A stretch of DNA of 64,000 bases from Roseimicrobium gellanilyticum (GTDB lineage: Bacteria; Verrucomicrobiota; Verrucomicrobiia; Verrucomicrobiales; Verrucomicrobiaceae). Positions within the stretch are counted from its first letter, which is position 1; every line of letters begins with the position of its first letter. The translations under genes and the position numbers were made by a program. The notes under the pieces were generated by a model. That model was not told where the DNA came from. It saw nothing but the letters and a program-made list of their open reading frames with translations, and made no database searches. Positions 43,515 to 52,639 of this stretch are shown here, in pieces. The stretch is taken from positions 248,001 through 312,000 of the forward strand of contig NZ_QNRR01000009.1 in assembly GCF_003315205.1 (NCBI RefSeq), given 5' to 3'.

Positions 43515-44642
43515 CTATAACTTTGCCAGGACCACCGCTGAGGAGTTGATGGCATCAATGAATTGCCGCCACCGTCCGAAGTCACCGCGGCGGAAGTGCG
43601 CGATGAGTCGCGGCAGGTGGAAGATGCCCTCTTCATTCGCCTCCTCCGGCAACGCCGTGCCCTGCTCGATTTGTCCCTCGGCGAGCAGATCCTTGAAATC
43701 CTCGTTGAGCTGCTTCACCGCTGCTGCGGAGAGTTTGCGTTTCAGGCGGAAGACCACGCGATCACGCACATGACGGTAGGAGTGGAAGATGCGGTAGAAT
43801 TGCAGAATCTCCTGCACCGCCTCCTCCACATCTTCCACGCGGCGGATGAGCGTGAGATCGAGCGGTGAGATGAGACCGTGACCCAGGAGGTGGCTTTCCA
43901 CGAATGCGAGGAATGTCTTCCAGTATTCCATGCCCGGGACATCCACCAGCACGATGGGAAGGATGTTTGCCTTGCCTGTCTGCACCAGCGTGAGTCCTTC
44001 AAAGAGCTCGTCCATGGTGCCAAAGCCCCCGGGGAAGAGCGCAAAGGCATCTGCTTCCTTCACGAAGGAGAGTTTCCGCGTGAAGAAGTAATTGAAGGTC
44101 ATCAGCTTCTCATCACCCAGGATGGTGTCATTGGCGCTCTGCTCGAAGGGCAGTTTGATGTTCAGACCAAAGCTCTTCTCACGTCCCGCACCATGTTGTG
44201 CGGCGCCCATGATGCCATCGCCTGCGCCGGTGATGACCATGTAGCCCTCCTGCACCATGCGCTGGCCGAAGCGCTCGGCCGCCTGGTAGGCTGGATTGTC
44301 AGGCAGCGTGCGCGCGGAGCCGAAGATGCTCACCTTGCGGCAGTGGCGGTAGTCCTGGAAGACCTTGTTCGCATACCGCATCTCGCGCAGGGCGCGGTGC
44401 AGCATCTTTAGGTCGCCCATGCCCGCATTGTCACGACCGATCTTGAGGCTGGTCATGAGCATGCCCGCGATGAGGTCGCGCTTGCGCGGATCCTTCACCC
44501 AGTGACCGGCGATTTCCTTCAGCCGATCGTCCAGGGCTCTATCGCCCGTGGTATTGCGGGGACGCTCTGCGAGATCAAAGATGCCCCCAGCGGTGAAGTC
44601 CTTTTCCTGCGGCTGGGGGTCGGGGAGTCTGGAATCTGGCAT
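43515..44642 (-). CDS. LOG-family Rossmann-fold protein (nucleotide phosphoribohydrolase-like)
   Basis: 375 residues. The LOG/TIGR00730 fold is seen in VSIFGSARTLPDNPAYQAAE, MVITGAGDGIMGAAQHGAG and the signature PGGFGTMDELFEGLTLVQTG. Enzymes of this family cleave nucleoside monophosphates to release a base and ribose 5-phosphate, including cytokinin precursors. The protein is longer than the basic 190-residue LOG, with a 100-residue N-terminal helical extension and a C-terminal region. It stands downstream of the 190-bp gap after rfbA. Confidence 0.85.
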   Translation of the reverse strand: MPDSRLPDPQPQEKDFTAGGIFDLAERPRNTTGDRALDDRLKEIAGHWVKDPRKRDLIAGMLMTSLKIGRDNAGMGDLKMLHRALREMRYANKVFQDYRHCRKVSIFGSARTLPDNPAYQAAERFGQRMVQEGYMVITGAGDGIMGAAQHGAGREKSFGLNIKLPFEQSANDTILGDEKLMTFNYFFTRKLSFVKEADAFALFPGGFGTMDELFEGLTLVQTGKANILPIVLVDVPGMEYWKTFLAFVESHLLGHGLISPLDLTLIRRVEDVEEAVQEILQFYRIFHSYRHVRDRVVFRLKRKLSAAAVKQLNEDFKDLLAEGQIEQGTALPEEANEEGIFHLPRLIAHFRRGDFGRWRQFIDAINSSAVVLAKL

Positions 44643-44831
44643 GGTGAGGATAACGGGGAAAGCAAACGGCTAAGCCTCAATTGCCCATGAAGCAAACGGC
44701 TTCGCGGCGCAGATGGGCCGCAGCGCGAGCCCACGGGGTCCCTTCGCACTGCCGGAGTCCCTGAGATCCGCGGCTGCCGCCCGGCCTGCTGTCGATCTGC
44801 TTTCCAGAGCGGCTTCCTGCGCCAGCAATGC

Positions 44832-45740
44832 TTACGCGATCGGCCCGTGGGCCGCCGTGGTGTGTTCATACTGCGCCATCTTGCGCAGGTAGACAGCGTA
44901 CTCGGTCTTGCCGAGTCTGTCTGCGGTGGCCAGCAACTCGGCCTTGGAAATCCACTGCTTGTTGTAGGCGATTTCTTCGAGGCAGGCGATCTTGAGGCCC
45001 TGACGATGCTCGATGACCTTCACAAACTCCGCTGCTTCCAGAAGTGAGTCCGGTGAGCCCGTGTCCAGCCAGGCAACGCCACGGCCCAGCACTTCCACGT
45101 GGAGCTGGTTGTCTTCAAGGTAGAGGCGGTTCAGGTCGGTGATCTCCAGTTCACCACGGGCGCTGGGCTTGATGCTGCGGGCCAGTTTGCACACGTTCTC
45201 ATCGTAAAAGTAGATGCCTGGTACAGCGTAGTTCGACTTCGGCTGCTTGGGCTTTTCCTCCAGCGAGATCGCCTTGCCAGCCTTGTCGAACTCCACCACG
45301 CCGTAGATCTCCGGTGTCGCGGTGTAGTAGCCGAAGATGGTCGCGCCTTTGCCCTGCGCACCGGCACGCTCCACCGCCTTGCGGAACTGGGTGCCGTAGA
45401 AAAGGTTGTCTCCCAGCACGAGCGCCGCCGCACTGCCGGCGAGGAATTCCTCCCCGATGTGGAACGCCTGTGCGAGACCTTCGGGCTTGGGCTGCTCCGC
45501 GTATTCAAACTTCACGCCCCACTGCGAGCCATCGCCCAGCAGCTTGCGGAAGCCCGGGAGATCGTGCGGGGTGGAGATGATGAGGATCTCCCGGATGTCC
45601 GCCAGCATCAGCGCGGAGAGCGGGTAGTAGATCATCGGCTTGTCATAGACCGGCATGAGCTGCTTGCTCACGGCAATGGTGAGCGGGTAGAGCCGGGTGC
45701 CGGAACCCCCGGCGAGAACGATGCCTTTGCGTGCGGACAT
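44832..45740 (-). CDS. rfbA: Glucose-1-phosphate thymidylyltransferase
   Basis: 302 residues from the ATG at 45738-45740 ([21 protein letters not shown]); the upstream frame to 45872 is not conserved. The nucleotide-binding motif [30 protein letters not shown] and LGDNLFYG are typical RfbA/RmlA. It makes dTDP-glucose for rhamnose or other deoxysugars. rfbB, C and D are not nearby. It is divergent from the GntR regulator gene, with a 173-bp gap that contains the operator palindrome close to the regulator. Confidence 0.93.
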   Translation of the reverse strand: MSARKGIVLAGGSGTRLYPLTIAVSKQLMPVYDKPMIYYPLSALMLADIREILIISTPHDLPGFRKLLGDGSQWGVKFEYAEQPKPEGLAQAFHIGEEFLAGSAAALVLGDNLFYGTQFRKAVERAGAQGKGATIFGYYTATPEIYGVVEFDKAGKAISLEEKPKQPKSNYAVPGIYFYDENVCKLARSIKPSARGELEITDLNRLYLEDNQLHVEVLGRGVAWLDTGSPDSLLEAAEFVKVIEHRQGLKIACLEEIAYNKQWISKAELLATADRLGKTEYAVYLRKMAQYEHTTAAHGPIA

Positions 45741-45869
45741 GGGAATGAATATGAGGTGGCGCGAAGTGTGACTGCAATAGGAAGGCGGACAAGGGAAAAA
45801 GGAAGGCCTGAACACCTGTGCAGGAGCACTGCCGTGATTCCCCATCGTGCTTCGGAGAAAAAATTGTTG

Positions 45870-45898
45870 CAAGTGTAACAGTCATGCTGTTACACTTG
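45870..45898 (+). promoter_or_regulatory. 29-bp operator palindrome of the GntR regulator
   Basis: Twelve-base arms CAAGTGTAACAG and CTGTTACACTTG are perfect inverted copies around five bases. Inside them is AGTGTA-N13-TACACT, the site geometry described for Bacillus subtilis YtrA. It ends 15 bp before the regulator ATG and overlaps a likely promoter (TTGTTG at 45864-45869, TGTTAC about 18 bp later), so it fits autorepression of the regulator-ABC operon. Confidence 0.8.
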
Positions 45899-45913
45899 GT
45901 ACAGATTGCCGCC

Positions 45914-46318
45914 ATGCTTCCCTTCTCCGTCCAGTTTCAGGACAATGCCCCCGTCTCAGACCAGATTCTGCAGGCGGTGCGGAAGGCGATGCTCACTGGG
46001 CAGCTCCAAGCCGGGGACACCTTTCCCTCCGTGCGCGTGCTCAGCCAGGAGCTCCAGATCAGCCCCACCACTGCGCACAAGGTGGTGCTCCAGCTCAAGG
46101 CCGCCGGCTACCTCGCCGCCCAACCGGGCCGCGGCATGGTGGTGACCACGCCCGCGTTGCCGCCCTTGGACGATCGGCTTGCCCAGCTCAGCCCTGCCTG
46201 TGAGCGGCTGCTACAGGAGGCGGCGGACCTCGGCCTCACTTTTGATCAAGTGCTGGAGGCCCTGCATCGCACCCACTCCCCTGCGCGGGATCTGCTGGAT
46301 GCCGCTGGCCAAGGTTAG
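45914..46318 (+). CDS. GntR-family transcriptional regulator, YtrA type
   Basis: 134 residues from the ATG at 45914 (MLPFSVQFQDNAPVSDQILQAVRKAMLTGQL), the usual length of YtrA-subfamily proteins: a GntR winged helix (GDTFPSVRVLSQELQISPTTAHKVVLQLKAAGYL, cited in part) and only a short helical tail. A 60-residue upstream frame would run over the operator and is rejected. It leads an operon with an ABC ATPase and two large permeases. It probably represses this operon by binding the palindrome at 45870-45898 until the envelope or an antibiotic signal relieves it. Confidence 0.9.
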   Translation: MLPFSVQFQDNAPVSDQILQAVRKAMLTGQLQAGDTFPSVRVLSQELQISPTTAHKVVLQLKAAGYLAAQPGRGMVVTTPALPPLDDRLAQLSPACERLLQEAADLGLTFDQVLEALHRTHSPARDLLDAAGQG

Positions 46319-46376
46319 CAACTGCCCGCCCCTCTTACCTGCGACCTGAAAATCGCGAACCGAAACACTCCCACCC

Positions 46377-47300
46377 ATGAGCGCCCTCATCGAACTCCAC
46401 GACCTGCGCAAAAAGTTCCGCCGCACCATGGCGGTGGATGGCCTCACGCTCTCGGTACCGGAGGGCGCGGTGACCGCTTTCCTCGGGCCGAACGGTGCGG
46501 GGAAGAGTACCACCATCCGCTCCATGCTGAATCTCTACCGGCCGGATGGCGGGACAGCGACGGTACTGGGCTGCGACTCCCGGAAGCTCGGGCCGCAGCA
46601 GTTTGTGAACATCGGCTACGTGGCGGAGAGCATGGAACTGCCGCTGTGGATGACCGTGGCGCAGTTCCTCGACTATTGCCGCCCGCTCTATCCGCAGTGG
46701 GACACCGACTTTGAGAAGCGGCTCATGCAGCAGTTTGAACTGCCGCCGAAAACGAAGCTACGCGCCCTCTCGCGTGGCATGCGCATGAAAGCGGCACTGC
46801 TCAGCAGCCTTGCCTACCGGCCGAAGCTCGTGGTGCTGGACGAGCCTTTCTCCGGATTGGATCCACTGGTGCGGGATGAATTCATCCGCGGCCTGCTGGA
46901 GCTCACGGAGGAGGAGGGCTGGACCGTCTTTGTATCCTCTCATGATATTGAAGAAGTGCAGCGCCTCGCGGACCGGATCGCGATCATCAATCGTGGACGC
47001 CTTGCGCTGGAGGAGGATGCGGAAGCATTGCAGGCGCGATTCCGCGCGGTGGAGGTGGTGATGCCGGATGGTGCGAAGGCGCCACCACAGGTTCCTTCCA
47101 CATGGCTGCATCTGGAGCAGGCGGGCCGCACCGTGCGTTTTGTCGACACGCGTTACACAGACGGCATCGCGCTGGAGAAGCAGATCCACCAGCACCTGCC
47201 GGAGGTGATCACCCACAGTGCCCACGCGATGAGTCTCCGGGAAATCTTCGTGGCGCTCGCGCGTGCCTATCGCCTGGAAGGAACGGTGACAGGAGCATGA
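46377..47300 (+). CDS. ABC transporter ATP-binding protein
   Basis: 307 residues starting MSALIELHDLRKKFRRTMAVDGLTLSV. Walker A GPNGAGKSTT, the Q-loop region, a divergent signature LSRGMRMKAALLSSLA, Walker B LVVLDEPFSGLD and the H-loop VSSHDIEEVQRL are in place. The C-terminal 90 residues form an accessory domain (VEVVMPDGAKAPPQVPS). The C-motif reads LSRGM rather than LSGGQ, as in some export-type subunits. It lies 58 bp after the regulator and 31 bp before the first permease gene. Confidence 0.93.
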   Translation: MSALIELHDLRKKFRRTMAVDGLTLSVPEGAVTAFLGPNGAGKSTTIRSMLNLYRPDGGTATVLGCDSRKLGPQQFVNIGYVAESMELPLWMTVAQFLDYCRPLYPQWDTDFEKRLMQQFELPPKTKLRALSRGMRMKAALLSSLAYRPKLVVLDEPFSGLDPLVRDEFIRGLLELTEEEGWTVFVSSHDIEEVQRLADRIAIINRGRLALEEDAEALQARFRAVEVVMPDGAKAPPQVPSTWLHLEQAGRTVRFVDTRYTDGIALEKQIHQHLPEVITHSAHAMSLREIFVALARAYRLEGTVTGA

Positions 47301-47331
47301 AGTACGGTGAATCCTATCACACCCTGATATC

Positions 47332-49977
47332 ATGAACTTCACCCTGCATCATTTCCGCAAGGAAGCATCCCATGTGCGCCTGCGCTGGCTGCTCTGGCTG
47401 GTGCTCCTGGCACTGCAGATGGCGGTGAATCTGGAGTGGATCGCGCCCATGCCGCCGGATTTCAAAGTGGACCGCAGTGTGGTGAATCCCTTCTGGCTTT
47501 TCTTGGTGAGACCCGTGGTCTGGGGCGTGGCATTCTGGCTCGTCGTATCCTGTGCACCAGAGGATCGCCCGGGGAATCCCGAGCGGTTCCTTGGCGCGCG
47601 CCCGCTACCGCTTCGGAGTTATCTGCTCGGCAGGGTGCTGACTTTTCTGGCGCTCATTGTAGTGCCCTTCGGTGTGCAGGAGGCTCTGTACTTGTGGTTC
47701 TCGGATCGTCCATGGAATGAGATTCTCAGCGGCGCGGGCGAGGCGGCATTCAGAGCATGTGCTTTCCTTGGATGGTGGATTCCCTTTTCCCTGCTGTGCC
47801 GGCGTCGGCGTGAGGTGTGGCTCAGTTTGGGCGTGGTGCTCGCCGCCCTTTTCGTGGCGTGGCTTTCCCTGGCATGGGCCGCCAAGGTAACTTCCGAGAA
47901 GCTGATCGATGCGCCTGATCCTCTACCGGTGTCGATCCATTGGCTGAGGCATGCCGTGCAGTGGCCTGGTTGGTTCTTCGTTGGCGCCGTGATTTTGTCA
48001 GGCGTTGCCTGGAGGCATCTGAGCAGGGGGTGGAAACTTGGCCTGCGACTTGCCGCCGTGTTCGTGATCGTTGCGGGCACCCTGCTGCTGATCCTTCACG
48101 TGCCACTACCCAATCCCGCCACACGTCCCACTGCACAGGCAGAAGTGGATCGCCTGGCGCCGGGTCTGCAGCCCGCGTTCACCAAATACAAACTGCAACC
48201 CTCCAGGGGCGCCCAGCAGCGATATGATGCCTGGGTGAAAGGGGAGATGCATGGGTTCCCTGCGGAATACACTCCGCACTGGAGAAGGCAAAAAGTGGTC
48301 CTCAGTCATGGCAGCGACGTGATCACCACGACGCGCTCTGAAGCCCCGGGCTTTGATACGGCATTTCATCCCTGGCAGGACATTTCGGTGCAGGGTGCGC
48401 TCTCCAGCTTCTTCCCCAAGGACACTTTGTGGAGGGCGGGTCCTCGTTGGGGTATCGATCGCGGCGCAGATGCCGGCCGGTTCCGCGTGCCGGACTCATG
48501 GACACGTGATCGCAGTCCCATTTCCGTGGAGGGAGCGTATGCGATCGACTGGCTCAAGTGGGAGAAGGAGGCAGATCTTCCTGCCGTGGCCGGAAGCACT
48601 CTGACCACGGCTGGGACGAGATGGACGGTGCTGGCGGTGGATGACCATAGGTCATCGTGGGGTGATCCGACTTCCGGAATGGTGAGCGTGACGTTGCGTC
48701 TCGAGCACCGGGCGCAGGGTTTGAGCGCGCCACCCTGGGATTGGACCCAGGAGTTTGTGCCCGTGCTGCATGCGCCACATTTGGGGCTCGTCTTTTCAGA
48801 TGCCTGGAAAGGCGATGGGGCACAGCCTCAGAATGCGCAGCCCCAGATAGGCGTCCGCGCGGAATCCTCCGCGTGGCAGCGGCGCATCTTCCGCGTGTCG
48901 TGGCCAAAGGCGCTGGCTCCGCTGGGCCCTGTTCAAAAAGCTGATGAGGGAAAGCTTCGTCTGGTGGTGCTGAGGAGGTCCTATGCTGGGACTTCCATGT
49001 GGGAGGGAAGTCTGCCCCCGATGACGCTCCCGGATTCGGACTCCAGAATCGAACAGTATCCTGACTCCGTGCAGGAGGATGAGTCCTTCCTCGCCCGTCT
49101 CAGGGAGTTGCCGGAACTCGGTGAGAACACCACTTTGGAAGAAGCTCAGCGGTACCTCGCGACCGTCATGGACATCTTGCGGCCCACCTTCAGACGGCCG
49201 TGGGCAGGTCGCCTCGATCTGGTGGTGGAACGGCTCGAGCCGATGGCACGCCTGTATCCCTCCTTGCTGCTCAAGACTGGCGACCAGCGACCGTGGCCGG
49301 AAATCCTGGGGAAGCTCGCCGCGTTCCCCCAGATGCAAAAGGCCATCCTCACGGAGATGCCGGTGAAGCCGTGGCTCGCCACGGTGGTGGACCAGAGTCC
49401 GGAATGGCAGCCGCTCCTGCGTGAGCAGGCCCCGATGATCATGAGCACTGTTCCTCCCTTGGAGGGACGTTTCTTTGCCAACCTCTTCATGAACCTCCGG
49501 GATCCGGCCCATGTGCCGTGGCTGATCAAAGTGATGGAAGCCAGTGCAGATGAGGACTTGTACTTGCACTGCCGATCATTTCCGGAGCATCGTGAAGCGG
49601 CCGATGCGGCGGCACGCCGTGCAGCTCTGGCATCGATACAGGAATCAGGTCCGTTCGTTGGAAACACCCAGGCAGAAGCCTTTCGGGGGCTCGCGTTGGG
49701 ACTGCGGGCTGGCATCCCTGAGGTGCTGCAGTTGGTGCAGCACCTCGCCAGGGTAATGACTGCGGAGGAGCGCGACGGGCTCCTTGTTGGTGGAAGGGTG
49801 TCTGAGGCGTTTGGACTTCCGCGTCTCACGATGTTCCCACCCGGGGTGCAGGAAAAGGACAGGGCTTGGTTGGCTGAGATAGCGGCCTTGGGTCCCGAAG
49901 AGCTACGGTTCGATGAAGAAGCGCGCGTGTGGCAGCCGGTCGCCCCACCCCGGTCCCCTGCCACTCCCCAACGATGA
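47332..49977 (+). CDS. Large ABC-2-like permease with extended C-terminal domain, copy 1
   Basis: 881 residues. The first 260 residues carry about six spans (WLLWLVLLALQMAVNL; FWLFLVRPVVWGVAFWLVV; YLLGRVLTFLALIVVPFGV; LGVVLAALFVAWLSLAW; WFFVGAVILSGVAW; LRLAAVFVIVAGTLLLIL). The rest, some 600 residues, is soluble, with a beta-rich first half (TAGTRWTVLAVDD; VSVTLRLEH) and a helical second half (LRELPELGENTTLEEAQRYLATVMDILRP). This large domain is not part of usual YtrC/YtrD permeases and has no recognised family. It lies in the operon with its partner permease. Confidence 0.82.
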   Translation: MNFTLHHFRKEASHVRLRWLLWLVLLALQMAVNLEWIAPMPPDFKVDRSVVNPFWLFLVRPVVWGVAFWLVVSCAPEDRPGNPERFLGARPLPLRSYLLGRVLTFLALIVVPFGVQEALYLWFSDRPWNEILSGAGEAAFRACAFLGWWIPFSLLCRRRREVWLSLGVVLAALFVAWLSLAWAAKVTSEKLIDAPDPLPVSIHWLRHAVQWPGWFFVGAVILSGVAWRHLSRGWKLGLRLAAVFVIVAGTLLLILHVPLPNPATRPTAQAEVDRLAPGLQPAFTKYKLQPSRGAQQRYDAWVKGEMHGFPAEYTPHWRRQKVVLSHGSDVITTTRSEAPGFDTAFHPWQDISVQGALSSFFPKDTLWRAGPRWGIDRGADAGRFRVPDSWTRDRSPISVEGAYAIDWLKWEKEADLPAVAGSTLTTAGTRWTVLAVDDHRSSWGDPTSGMVSVTLRLEHRAQGLSAPPWDWTQEFVPVLHAPHLGLVFSDAWKGDGAQPQNAQPQIGVRAESSAWQRRIFRVSWPKALAPLGPVQKADEGKLRLVVLRRSYAGTSMWEGSLPPMTLPDSDSRIEQYPDSVQEDESFLARLRELPELGENTTLEEAQRYLATVMDILRPTFRRPWAGRLDLVVERLEPMARLYPSLLLKTGDQRPWPEILGKLAAFPQMQKAILTEMPVKPWLATVVDQSPEWQPLLREQAPMIMSTVPPLEGRFFANLFMNLRDPAHVPWLIKVMEASADEDLYLHCRSFPEHREAADAAARRAALASIQESGPFVGNTQAEAFRGLALGLRAGIPEVLQLVQHLARVMTAEERDGLLVGGRVSEAFGLPRLTMFPPGVQEKDRAWLAEIAALGPEELRFDEEARVWQPVAPPRSPATPQR

Positions 49978-49990
49978 TCCCTGCTGTTGC

Positions 49991-51727
49991 ATGAATATGG
50001 TCGCCACCCTTCCAGAACCGGAGTCCGCCAGCCAGCTCTCCATCGCCCGGCAACAAGTGGCCCACCCGCAAGGATTGTGGCTGCGTGTGCGGCACCAGTG
50101 TGTCCATGAGTTGCGAAGGCAATGGCTGCTGGTGCTCCTCATGTGGCTGCTGCCCGTGACATCGCTGGCGCTGCAGATTTCCGGATTGGAGTATCATCTT
50201 ATATTGGGTTATATCATCGGTCCAGTCTCGGTGGTGTTCTGCGTGGTCCTGACGTGCAGATGTGTGTGGGCCTCCTCGGCGGCCCGGCCGGAGATACTGA
50301 TTCACACGCAGCCGCTGGGCCGGCTGGCGCTGGTGCTGAGCCAGGGATTGTTCATGCTGGTGGCGATCGTCGTTCCCTGGCTGCTGCTGGATATCGTGGC
50401 GGGACTGGGTTTTGAATTCAGCAGGGGCCAGTGGTCGCAGCTCGTCCTCGGCAGCTTTCTTATGGTGCTCCTGCCCATCGGACTCAGCGCGGCCTGGATG
50501 TCCGCAGCACGCACCTACCGGCAGCAAGGTGTGATCTTCATCGTGGCTCTTCTTGCCTGGTGGGGAGCGGCTCTCCTGTGCAGCGAGATGTCGAGCAATC
50601 ATCTTCTGGACTGGCTGGAACCCGACCGCAGCTTCTCGACGGAGCAGTACTGGGTGCATCTCTTCGGTGCCGGCCTGATGGGTTTCATCCTGTGGGTTCT
50701 TCAGTCGCTGTGGCATCGGCGCCGTGTCATGTTGTGTGCCGCGCTGGCGGGGGCGGTGGTGCTGGCACTCATTACGCTGGGCTGGCCATGGAACTGGATG
50801 AGGGGGGATGCGATGACCTACACGCGGGGCACTCCAAGGCTCGTATTGCCTGGAGCGGACAAGGCTTTACAGCCGGGTGCCACCCGCCTGTGGGACGGCG
50901 TGGTCGTAGAGGGTTTGCAGCCTGCTGAGGTGCCGGTGATCACGGGCTTTCACCATCGTGGCTTTCGTTTCCCGACATCGTTCACAGACGCCAATGATCG
51001 TGATCCAGCGCCCAACACTTTCGGGACCAAACGCGCTGGTGTGAATGTGGACATGATGCGCACCATCAACAGCTCCCTGCCCCAGGGCTGGATCGTGTCT
51101 GATGATGGCAGGGTCTCCGTGCGCCCGCCTTTGAAGGATGTGCTGCAGATGACCGCCTCCGACCTGTCCAGTGTGCAAGAACGAGACGCATGGACCATGA
51201 CCCTGGCTGTCGTGCAGCCGCGTATGGTGGCTGAGTTTCCCCTGCGGGACGTCCTTGATGGCAAGAAGGAGTTTCTCCTGGAGCCTGGACTGCGTGGAGT
51301 CATGGGAGAGATCAAGTCGCCCGAGGCCTTCCTGCAGTTGTGGGTGCAGACTGCGGAGCGCTCACCCATTCTGTCAAAACATCCTGCGCGCCAAGGTGGT
51401 ACCACGACTTCTGAAAGGCTGCCCCGGAAGTTGTATGTCCTGCTTCTGGATGATTCCCAAAACATGGCACATATGAAGGTGAGCCAGTCCATCACCATGA
51501 ATCCCTACGCGGTGGGATTTCCGGGAATGACCTTCACTACAGCATTGATGTTCGACACGCTGCCGGTGGATGGTCCGCGGGCCCGAATGCAGATCACCGG
51601 GTTGACACGCGAGCAGTGGATCTCCCAAGTGCGCGTGCAGATCTGGTGGCCGGAGCTGCACGGTTACTCTCGCCTGCACGTCACAGGCGCAGAGGTGCAG
51701 AAGATGAGCAAGGCACAGGGGAGCTGA
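49991..51727 (+). CDS. Large ABC-2-like permease with extended C-terminal domain, copy 2
   Basis: 578 residues from the ATG at 49991 (MNMVATLPEPESASQLSIARQQ), 13 bp after the first permease; the frame open to 49913 overlaps the previous gene. Six spans fill the first 290 residues (WLLVLLMWLLPVTSLALQI; LILGYIIGPVSVVFCVVLTC; ALVLSQGLFMLVAIVVPWLLL; LVLGSFLMVLLPIGLSAAWM; IVALLAWWGAALLC; LCAALAGAVVLALITLGW). The C-terminal part is beta-rich and extracytoplasmic by topology. Both permeases would pair with the single ATPase. The substrate is unknown; related Ytr systems respond to cell-wall antibiotics. Confidence 0.82.
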   Translation: MNMVATLPEPESASQLSIARQQVAHPQGLWLRVRHQCVHELRRQWLLVLLMWLLPVTSLALQISGLEYHLILGYIIGPVSVVFCVVLTCRCVWASSAARPEILIHTQPLGRLALVLSQGLFMLVAIVVPWLLLDIVAGLGFEFSRGQWSQLVLGSFLMVLLPIGLSAAWMSAARTYRQQGVIFIVALLAWWGAALLCSEMSSNHLLDWLEPDRSFSTEQYWVHLFGAGLMGFILWVLQSLWHRRRVMLCAALAGAVVLALITLGWPWNWMRGDAMTYTRGTPRLVLPGADKALQPGATRLWDGVVVEGLQPAEVPVITGFHHRGFRFPTSFTDANDRDPAPNTFGTKRAGVNVDMMRTINSSLPQGWIVSDDGRVSVRPPLKDVLQMTASDLSSVQERDAWTMTLAVVQPRMVAEFPLRDVLDGKKEFLLEPGLRGVMGEIKSPEAFLQLWVQTAERSPILSKHPARQGGTTTSERLPRKLYVLLLDDSQNMAHMKVSQSITMNPYAVGFPGMTFTTALMFDTLPVDGPRARMQITGLTREQWISQVRVQIWWPELHGYSRLHVTGAEVQKMSKAQGS

Positions 51728-51750
51728 CGGCGTGCCTCTGTCTTGATGGC

Positions 51751-52431
51751 TCAACCCCCGAAGATCCCCAGCGTGCCCGTGCCCAGGGAGCCGGGATTTG
51801 CCGTCTTCCACAGTTTCTGCAGTGCGGCGTCCTTGAAGAGACTCAGGCATTCGCGCGAGACGTCGCGCCACGGTTGCGAGGCATCCACGATCACGGAGCG
51901 GGCCTGGCTTTGTGCGGGCAGCTTCAAGAAAAGGTCACGGATCTTCTGCTGGTAGGCCGCGTCTTCGAAGGAGTTCGGCTGGTCGCCGCGGACGCGGATG
52001 CGCTTCTGTCCCACCTCGACCGGCAGATCCAGCAGCAGGATGAGGTCCGGAATGGGGAAGCTGGTCTCGTTGTGCTCCAGCACCTCCTTCACACTGGCCC
52101 CACGGGCGCCTTGGTAGGCGGCGGTGCTCCAGTAGTAGCGGTCCAGGATCATGATGCCATCCTCCTCCAACGCCGGCCCAATGGATTGCTCCGTGTGCTG
52201 GGCGCGATCCTTGTGAAACATGTCCAGCTCCTGCGCCAGCGTGAGGCGACCGGCAGAGGCGGATTCGCGCAGTTTCGTGCCCCATTCCAGGCTGGTGGGC
52301 TCCTTCGAGAGTGCACACAGCAGACCGCGCTCTCCGCACCACTGCGCCAGCGTGGCTGCCACGGTGGTCTTGCCCGCGCCATCAATGCCTTCCACGGCGA
52401 TAAGAAGTCCTCCGGGGATGGGTCGTTTCAT
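51751..52431 (-). CDS. tmk: Thymidylate kinase
   Basis: 226 residues. P-loop GIDGAGKTT at 15-23, the DR motif LDRYYWSTAAYQGARG and a lid with RIRVRGDQPNSFEDAAYQQ match thymidylate kinase, which makes dTDP from dTMP. The chain is a little longer at the C-terminus, ending GSLGTGTLGIFGG. It converges with the permease gene. Confidence 0.88.
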   Translation of the reverse strand: MKRPIPGGLLIAVEGIDGAGKTTVAATLAQWCGERGLLCALSKEPTSLEWGTKLRESASAGRLTLAQELDMFHKDRAQHTEQSIGPALEEDGIMILDRYYWSTAAYQGARGASVKEVLEHNETSFPIPDLILLLDLPVEVGQKRIRVRGDQPNSFEDAAYQQKIRDLFLKLPAQSQARSVIVDASQPWRDVSRECLSLFKDAALQKLWKTANPGSLGTGTLGIFGG

Positions 52432-52639
52432 GGGCGGAATGAAGAAAGGCGGGCGATCAGGGGCAAAGGGCCGGTAGTGTAGTGCAATCTGCTTCTCCTT
52501 TCCAAGGCAACTTTGCAGGAACGCGCCTGAGCCCCATCCTTTTGCCTGTCTTCCACTGCGAAAGCGCTGCTAAGTTCCATGTGGCGGGCACGTTTAGTCG
52601 GGTAGGAGAGGGGAATGCGGCTCCGCTTCCCATCCAGTC

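Noticed and set aside
44643-44831. Possible repeat in the gap between the LOG gene and rfbA
   Set aside because: AGCAAACGGCT occurs twice within 40 bases and a GCCTGCTG word is present, but I found no extended inverted or direct arms.
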